Shown piece by piece: positions 5,134 through 9,727 of a stretch of 9,727 nt of DNA; within the stretch, counting starts at the first letter, position 1, and each line of letters begins with the position of its first letter. The notes beneath the pieces are model-generated. The model was not told the DNA's origin and did no database searches. It saw only the letters and a list, made by a program, of their open reading frames with translations. This DNA comes from Nostoc sp. CHAB 5715 (GTDB lineage Bacteria; Cyanobacteriota; Cyanobacteriia; Cyanobacteriales; Nostocaceae). The stretch is taken from NCBI RefSeq assembly GCF_020829685.1, contig NZ_JAIVFR010000170.1, positions 1-9,727 on the forward strand, given 5' to 3'. A program made the position numbers and the translations under genes.

Positions 5134-5231
5134 CACTGATGCTAATCTCAATTTTAGGGATGTTATAAGCCTTTATCTGCTAGAGTTTCTCACTTTCAGC
5201 AAACTGAATAATTTATCAATAATAAAATCGC

Positions 5232-5237
5232 AAGGAG
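5232..5237 (+). promoter_or_regulatory. Shine-Dalgarno AAGGAG for the kinase
   Basis: A perfect AAGGAG ends 9 bases before the ATG at 5247. Another ATG at 5242 is out of frame, so the kinase start is set at 5247. Confidence 0.8.
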
Positions 5238-5246
5238 TGCGATGAG

Positions 5247-6494
5247 ATGTCACAGTCCTTTATGACAAGACCAGAAATAGCTGCTGGAACTCTAATCGAT
5301 AACCGCTATATTATTCAAAAACTTCTGGGACAGGGAGGATTGGGGCGAACTTACTTGGCCTTTGACACTCGTCGCTTTAATGAAGCTTGTGTTCTCAAGG
5401 AGTTTGCGCCCATTGGCACAGGGGAGAGTGGACTGGAACAATATCGCAACTTATTTAAAAGAGAAGCAAAAATTCTTCATCAATTGCAACATCCTCAAAT
5501 TCCCAAGTTTTTGGCTTGCTTTGAAGGAGATGGTCGGTTATTCCTAGTACAAGAGTATGTTGACGGTAAAACATATTCTAGAGTGCTGGGAGAACTTCAA
5601 CGTCAAGGAAGAAACTTTTCCCAAGAGGAAGTTATAGAGTGGTTAAAAAATCTGCTGCCTGTTTTGGAATATGTTCATCAGCACAACATCATCCATCGAG
5701 ATATTTCGCCTGATAACATTATGTTACCTGATGGCAAGGATCTGCCAGTGCTGATTGATTTCGGTGTAGGCAAGCAAATTGCTGACATAAATGAAGGGAG
5801 AAGTTCTAACCATCAAGTGACCTTTGTTGGCAAAATGTCCCTTGTCGGCAAAGTGGGGTATGCTCCCCGCGAACAGATTAGCTTGGGCTTATGTTCCCCC
5901 TCTAGTGACCTTTATGCTTTGGGGGTAACAGCTATTGTACTACTTACAGGTAGAGATCCATCCTTACTAATGGATCAATATTCCTTAGAATGGAACTGGC
6001 GTTATTATACTTATGTTACTGATGGGTTCGCTCAAGTACTCGATCAAATGTTGGCAGATAGACCTAACAAGCGATACCAAGCAGCTAGGGAAGTTCTTAT
6101 AGATTTAGAGCGGATTGAAGAACCAGAAGTGGTAATGTCTCCTGCAATCATGCTTGATAATTTGCCCCCCACTGTATTTAATCCTGAATTTCAGCCTATG
6201 TCGGCAATATCGCCGTCATACAACCAACCTGGAGAAACAATTTTTAGTTCACCTACTTCACCAGCTACTCCGCTTGGGCGAATTAAAGAACAGCAACCTT
6301 CGCTCCAACGAGCATTTCTCAAACATTGCCAGCAAGAGTTAGCTTACCACATCGGGCCAATGGCAGATATAGTTATGGAAGAAATATTAGCTGAAAATCC
6401 TTACATTTCACCTGAGCAATTTATTGAACTCATAGCCAGGGAAATTCCTGACTTTCAAGCAGCTTTGGAATTCAAAAAAAGCTTATTCTCATAA
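5247..6494 (+). CDS. Hanks-type serine/threonine protein kinase with C-terminal helical domain
   Basis: This 415-residue cytoplasmic kinase has no membrane segment. Its catalytic domain covers about residues 15-290. It has the Gly-rich loop G28-Q-G-G-L-G33, catalytic Lys K51 (VLKEF), helix-C Glu E73 (FKREAKIL), catalytic loop H150-R-D-I-S-P-D-N157, and D171-F-G in the metal-binding loop. The loop has Ser where most kinases have Lys (HRDLKPxN), a substitution I associate with a cyanobacterial subgroup, so it should be active. The activation segment ends YAPREQ. Residues about 291-352 are a Pro/Ser/Thr-rich linker. The last 63 residues (HCQQELAYHIGPMADIVMEE to AREIPDFQAALEFKKSLF) form a helical domain like those closing other bacterial signalling proteins and may mediate partner contact. 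The gene is convergent with the haem/HAMP sensor gene 48 bases downstream. Confidence 0.92.
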   Translation: MSQSFMTRPEIAAGTLIDNRYIIQKLLGQGGLGRTYLAFDTRRFNEACVLKEFAPIGTGESGLEQYRNLFKREAKILHQLQHPQIPKFLACFEGDGRLFLVQEYVDGKTYSRVLGELQRQGRNFSQEEVIEWLKNLLPVLEYVHQHNIIHRDISPDNIMLPDGKDLPVLIDFGVGKQIADINEGRSSNHQVTFVGKMSLVGKVGYAPREQISLGLCSPSSDLYALGVTAIVLLTGRDPSLLMDQYSLEWNWRYYTYVTDGFAQVLDQMLADRPNKRYQAAREVLIDLERIEEPEVVMSPAIMLDNLPPTVFNPEFQPMSAISPSYNQPGETIFSSPTSPATPLGRIKEQQPSLQRAFLKHCQQELAYHIGPMADIVMEEILAENPYISPEQFIELIAREIPDFQAALEFKKSLFS

Positions 6495-6542
6495 ATCTTT
6501 AGACCAACACTAGTTTAAGGATAATTTAAATTTTTAATTTTT

Positions 6543-7451
6543 TTAGTCGCCTATACCTCCCTGAGTGCGTTTGATTCTTTTCATTGCCATTTCTAAACTT
6601 AACTGCATCCGTTTAAAGGCTTTAGCTAAATTACCGATTTCATCATTAGACATCTGCTCGAATTCAACATCCATGTGTCCAGTACTAACTTCTTCGGCGA
6701 TGCGAGTCATGCGTTTGAGAGGCATAACAACTTGTCGATTCAAGAAATAGTTTACTAACAGGATAGTAGCTATAAAAATAGTTGATACAATTAAAATAAT
6801 TAGTAAGGAAGACTGATGGGCTTTGTTGATGACGTTATTTGCTGGTACTGTAATAATCTGAGCGCCGACAATTTCATTCAGCTTCCACCCAAATCCATTA
6901 GCTGTACCATAAAGATTAATCATACTTGGAGGTGCAGCTTCGGGTACACTATGACAGACCAAACAACTTTGTTCAGAAACTGGTAAGGGACGAGCAATAT
7001 AAAAGATATCCCCACCAGGAATTGAGCGAAATCCACTCAGTTCTTTAAGGTCTGATTTATTTCTGAACCTTTCTACAATTTCCGTCTCAAAAACGTCAGC
7101 TTTATCCCGAAGATTTGTGGGATTGAGAGTTGCTTCTTTATAAAAGAAGTCACGGTAGTCTGGTGTTTTCCGTAAAATATCAAATACCTCCCGTGCTGAG
7201 TATGCAGGCACACTTTGCGGCAAAAACTCAGTTTCCAATTTATCAGCTAGCTCTGGATTAACTTGAGTATTGGTGTATTTACGAATAGAACTCATGGTTT
7301 GCATGAGCATAAGACCTGTTGAGCTAATATCTTGTTTAGCATTTTCTCTAAGCAGAGAAGAAAGAGCAAATCCACTCAAGCTCAAACCGAATGTCAGAAT
7401 TACCAGTAGCAAAATTGTAAACTTTTGTTTCAAGTTTAGATTCTTTAGCAT
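6543..7451 (-). CDS. c-type-haem (Tll0287-like/DUF3365) membrane sensor with HAMP domain
   Basis: The chosen start is the ATG at 7451 (MLKNLNLKQKF), giving 302 residues. The frame stays open to an ATG at 7505, but that would add a polar, unlike leader and has no Shine-Dalgarno sequence, whereas the 7451 start has AGGGA about 11 bases upstream and puts the membrane anchor directly at the N-terminus. TM1 is about residues 11-33. The extracytoplasmic domain is about 35-213 and carries the conserved TQVNPELADKLETEF, PAYSAREVF and YKEATLNPTNLRDKAD blocks, with a C163-L-V-C-H167 haem-attachment motif. TM2 is about 215-237, and a HAMP domain runs from about 235 to 290. The protein stops there, with no kinase, cyclase or methyl-accepting domain. 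It probably senses a redox or small-ligand signal at the haem and transmits it through HAMP to a separate partner, perhaps a flanking Ser/Thr kinase (inference). Confidence 0.88.
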   Translation of the reverse strand: MLKNLNLKQKFTILLLVILTFGLSLSGFALSSLLRENAKQDISSTGLMLMQTMSSIRKYTNTQVNPELADKLETEFLPQSVPAYSAREVFDILRKTPDYRDFFYKEATLNPTNLRDKADVFETEIVERFRNKSDLKELSGFRSIPGGDIFYIARPLPVSEQSCLVCHSVPEAAPPSMINLYGTANGFGWKLNEIVGAQIITVPANNVINKAHQSSLLIILIVSTIFIATILLVNYFLNRQVVMPLKRMTRIAEEVSTGHMDVEFEQMSNDEIGNLAKAFKRMQLSLEMAMKRIKRTQGGIGD

Positions 7452-7577
7452 AATTTCACATTCCCTACAAGTCAAATTATTATGAGCAAATATCGCTAAA
7501 GTCATCGTTTACTTTAGCATGAGCAATAAAATAAAATTTTGGTGTAAAGGTATAGTTTAGCTAAAACTATTAGGATA
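7452..7577. other. upstream region of the haem/HAMP gene
   Basis: This short AT-rich region should hold the minus-strand promoter. It also contains the alternative, rejected ATG at 7505. I see no clear -35/-10 pair or operator. Confidence 0.3.
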
Positions 7578-7734
7578 TATAGGACTAATATTTGATTTCC
7601 GAAAAAGCTCGGTACAACTCAAAAAGCCTAATTCCTTATTCCCTACTCCCTACTCCCCACTCCCCGCCTATCGCGCTTGCGCTGCGCTTCGCGCACCACG
7701 TAGATAATTTCAAAAATCAAATACGATTCCTATA
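7578..7734. mobile_element. foldback (MITE-like) element D
   Basis: The left end TATAGGACTAATATTTGATT and the right end AATCAAATACGATTCCTATA are imperfect inverted repeats. The interior follows the order of element B: GAAAAAGCTCGGTACAACTC, AAAAAGCCTAATTCC, then heptads. After the heptads comes a GC-rich patch of GCGCTTGCGC-like units (about 7671-7697) not found in B. The 157-bp element lies between the divergent haem/HAMP and WD40-kinase genes. Confidence 0.75.
7634..7668. repeat. STRR heptanucleotide run in element D
   Basis: There are five consecutive heptads: CCTTATT, CCCTACT, CCCTACT, CCCCACT and CCCCGCC. They have the same register and place within the element as the run in element B. 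Confidence 0.8.
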
Positions 7735-7893
7735 CCCAACTCTATATTAGTAATTATTGAGATTAATGAAAATGTTCTCTAAGTAACTAATTCAAAAAGC
7801 GACAACACCAATTTAAATTGAATTTCCAAAAATTCGTGTTGGCTGTTATGATACCGTGCCAAAATAAATACCAGGAATTGTTAAATATTACTA
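7735..7893. other. upstream region of the WD40 kinase
   Basis: AT-rich sequence without an open frame. AGGA at 7873-7876 is the nearest Shine-Dalgarno-like sequence, but it is 17 bases from the ATG and therefore weak. No defined promoter is seen. Confidence 0.3.
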
Positions 7894-9727
7894 ATGGTGT
7901 GGAATGCAGGAAAGTCTTTATTCGGTGGACGCTACATTATTGAAAGCCAACTAGGCGAAGGCGGAATTGGCATTACTTATCTTGCCAGAAATCAACGCAA
8001 TCAACTGCGAGTGATTAAAACCCTCAAAGAAGAAATCCTGAATCACCCCGCCTGGATACTCCACCGAAACAAGTTACGGCAAGACTTCCGTGATGAAGTA
8101 GTTCGGCTGGCTGTGTGTCACCATCCTCATATAGTACAGATAGAAACCATCTTTGATGAGGGAAATTTGCCCTGCATGGTGATGGAGTACATCGAAGGCG
8201 AAGACTTAGGACAGCGCCTGAGACGGATGGGGGTGCTATCAGAAGCAGAAGCGCTACTATACATCAGGCAAATTGGCGACGCTTTAACGCTAATTCACTC
8301 TAAAGGGCTGCTGCATCGGGATCTCAAACCACGTAATATTATGATCCGCATTGATAAATCAGAAGCAGTGCTGATAGACTTTGGCATCGCTAGAGAATTT
8401 ATTCCCAATATGATTCAAAGGCATACAGTGTATCGTACTCCTGGTTTTGCCCCACCTGAGCAGTATGAATCAGAAGCGCCACGAGGAGAATATATTGATA
8501 TCTACGCCTTAGCTGCTACTTTGTATAATTTGCTTACCGCAGTTATACCGACGAGTGCAGATGATAGACGTCACAATATTAATTTAGAACCACCACAATA
8601 TTTTAATCCTAAAATCAGCGACAGGGTGAATGAGGCTATTATGTGCGGCATGGATTTGGAGTCCACCTATCGTCCCCAGTCTGTGCAGGAGTGGTTGGAT
8701 TTATTGGGTTCTGATACTGGCGATAAGATAGCACCAATATCATCTAACTTGGTGATAACGCCTAAACTTAAACCACCTCCACCTGTTGTATTAGATCAAC
8801 AGAAGTGGCAATGTGTACAGACCCTCAAAGGTCATTCTAGTATGGTTCATGCGATCGCCATTAGCTCAGACGGGCAATTGATTGCTAGCGGCAGTAATGA
8901 CCATACTATTAAACTTTGGCAACTGGGTACTGGCAAGCTAGTGCGTCAACTGGGTCGTTGGTCTTCTGGTCATTCTAGTATGGTTCATTCCGTCGCCTTT
9001 AGCCCAATCTCCTCAAAGCTTTCTTATCAAAGGGAGTCAGGCAAATCTGCGGGAGTTGCAGACCAAAACCGGGGAATCTTAGCTAGCGGTAGTTGGGATA
9101 ATACCATCAAATTGTGGGATGTAAACACAGGCAAAGAAATTCGTACTCTCACTGGTCATACTAATTGGGTGAATTCCGTTGCCTTTAGTCCAGATGGCAA
9201 ATTTCTGGCTAGTGGTAGTGTTGACTGCACAATTAAACTGTGGCAAGTACACACAGGTATAGAAACCCAAACTCTCATAGGCCATTCTGACTCAGTTTCG
9301 TCAGTTGCCTACTCTCCAAGAACGCCTGCAACGAATAGCAAGGATAGGCAGCTTGTAGCTAGTGGCAGTACTGATTACACCATTAAATTATGGCAAGTAT
9401 ACACAGGCAGAAACATTTGCACATTATTAGGCCATTCCTTCTTTGTTAACTGTATCGCCTTCAGCAAGGATGGGGAAATTATCGCTAGTGGCAGTGGTGA
9501 CAACACAATTAAACTGTGGGATGTAAATACAGGTAGAGAAATTCGTACTCTCAATGGTCATTCTGATTCAGTTTGGTCAGTTGCCTTTAGCCAGGATGGG
9601 CAATTTCTCGCTAGTGGCAGTTGGGATAAGACTATTAAACTGTGGCACGTACACAGTGGCAAAGAAATCAGCACACTTATAGGGCATTCCAACTATCTTA
9701 GATGCGTCGCCTTTAGTCCCGATGGTC
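7894..9727 (+). CDS. serine/threonine kinase fused to WD40 repeats, 3' end outside window
   Basis: The frame is open from an ATG at 7894 (in-frame TAA at 7882) to the window end, 611 codons so far. The kinase domain covers about residues 12-270: Gly-rich loop G21-E-G-G-I-G26, catalytic Lys K42 (VIKTL), HRDLKPRN with H141-R-D143, D162-F-G, and APPEQY at the end of the activation segment, all consistent with an active Hanks-type kinase. A linker with a Pro-rich stretch ([10 protein letters not shown]) leads to WD40 repeats from residue 305. Six GH...WD-type blades are complete and a seventh begins before the window ends, so a seven-bladed propeller is likely. No membrane segment is seen up to the edge. 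Kinase-WD40 fusions are well known in cyanobacteria and actinobacteria; the propeller presumably binds protein partners. The phosphorylation target is unknown. Confidence 0.93.
   Translation, partial: MVWNAGKSLFGGRYIIESQLGEGGIGITYLARNQRNQLRVIKTLKEEILNHPAWILHRNKLRQDFRDEVVRLAVCHHPHIVQIETIFDEGNLPCMVMEYIEGEDLGQRLRRMGVLSEAEALLYIRQIGDALTLIHSKGLLHRDLKPRNIMIRIDKSEAVLIDFGIAREFIPNMIQRHTVYRTPGFAPPEQYESEAPRGEYIDIYALAATLYNLLTAVIPTSADDRRHNINLEPPQYFNPKISDRVNEAIMCGMDLESTYRPQSVQEWLDLLGSDTGDKIAPISSNLVITPKLKPPPPVVLDQQKWQCVQTLKGHSSMVHAIAISSDGQLIASGSNDHTIKLWQLGTGKLVRQLGRWSSGHSSMVHSVAFSPISSKLSYQRESGKSAGVADQNRGILASGSWDNTIKLWDVNTGKEIRTLTGHTNWVNSVAFSPDGKFLASGSVDCTIKLWQVHTGIETQTLIGHSDSVSSVAYSPRTPATNSKDRQLVASGSTDYTIKLWQVYTGRNICTLLGHSFFVNCIAFSKDGEIIASGSGDNTIKLWDVNTGREIRTLNGHSDSVWSVAFSQDGQFLASGSWDKTIKLWHVHSGKEISTLIGHSNYLRCVAFSPDG
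8806..9727 (+). repeat. WD40 repeat array, seven GH starts visible
   Basis: The Gly-His dipeptide opening each blade is encoded at 8830, 8968, 9154, 9280, 9430, 9556 and 9682. Four of the six spacings are 126, 126, 126 and 150 bases, where 126 equals 42 codons. The others, 138 and 186, carry insertions. Units share long near-identical DNA such as GCTAGTGGCAGT and ATTAAACTGTGG, so the blades arose by internal duplication and may still recombine. Confidence 0.9.
8851..8858. repeat. HIP1 octamer GCGATCGC
   Basis: Fourth exact copy, inside the first WD40 blade of the kinase gene. Confidence 0.9.

Larger units (their letters stand above)
4677..5246. other. 570-bp stretch without an intact gene
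   Basis: The region separates Uma2 from the kinase. It contains the hairpin at 4773-4800, a HIP1 site, a small CTCAG/CTGAG hairpin at 4860-4874, a lone CTATAGCAACC (4850-4860) resembling a degraded foldback-element end, and a possibly decayed frame at 4942-5133. The open frames crossing it on either strand are short, overlap each other and lack recognisable domains. The kinase promoter must lie in its 3' part, but I see no convincing -10/-35 pair. Confidence 0.5.

Noticed and set aside
4668..5151. Two minus-strand frames and one + frame in the Uma2-kinase gap
   Set aside because: They overlap one another, have no Shine-Dalgarno sequence and show no family features. The region is described as lacking an intact gene.
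7452..7505. 18-residue N-terminal extension of the haem/HAMP protein
   Set aside because: There is no Shine-Dalgarno sequence before the ATG at 7505, and the extension contains cysteines and polar residues before the membrane anchor. The ATG at 7451 gives the expected N-terminus.

Overview
The window looks like chromosome (or a large plasmid) of a filamentous, probably heterocyst-forming cyanobacterium of the Nostoc/Anabaena/Calothrix type. The evidence is AT-rich DNA, four copies of the HIP1 octamer GCGATCGC, heptanucleotide STRR runs inside small foldback elements, and a gene set typical of those genomes: Uma2 nuclease, small HNH pair, retropepsin-like protease pair, orphan antitoxins, WD40 kinase and a c-type-haem HAMP protein. 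No species can be named from the sequence alone.

Bases 1-2368 (all + strand) are a string of small accessory genes. They begin with the 3' end of a small hypothetical gene translationally coupled to a retropepsin-like aspartic protease. Next come three antitoxin-type genes or remnants whose toxins are missing or cut short: a Phd/RelB-like remnant, an orphan hicB, and a DUF433 gene with a 33-codon stump of its DUF5615 PIN-like partner. The stretch ends with a small-protein/HNH-endonuclease pair. A 51-bp piece of that last pair is duplicated about 720 bp upstream, just after hicB, which records a rearrangement.

Bases 2369-3842 are repeat-rich. They hold a 21-bp x 8 tandem array, two hairpins, one conserved hypothetical gene on the minus strand (2710-3177), and a cluster of foldback (MITE-like) elements sharing TATAGSAMTCC-type ends. 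One element has a perfect 16-bp hairpin core and others carry CCCTACT heptads. A further copy lies at 7578-7734. A Uma2-family nuclease gene (3843-4676) follows, then a 570-bp stretch without an intact gene that contains hairpins and one possible decayed reading frame.

Bases 5247-9727 form a signalling block: a Hanks-type Ser/Thr kinase with a C-terminal helical extension (+), a convergent membrane protein with a periplasmic Tll0287/DUF3365 c-type-haem domain and a HAMP domain but no output domain (-), and then a Ser/Thr kinase fused to WD40 repeats (+) that runs off the window. A plausible but unproven reading is that the haem/HAMP protein is the sensory input for one of the neighbouring kinases.

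I did not find a clearly new defence or biosynthetic system. The most interesting items are the kinase/haem-sensor/kinase block, the run of toxin-less antitoxins with its duplicated scar, and the 21-bp array.
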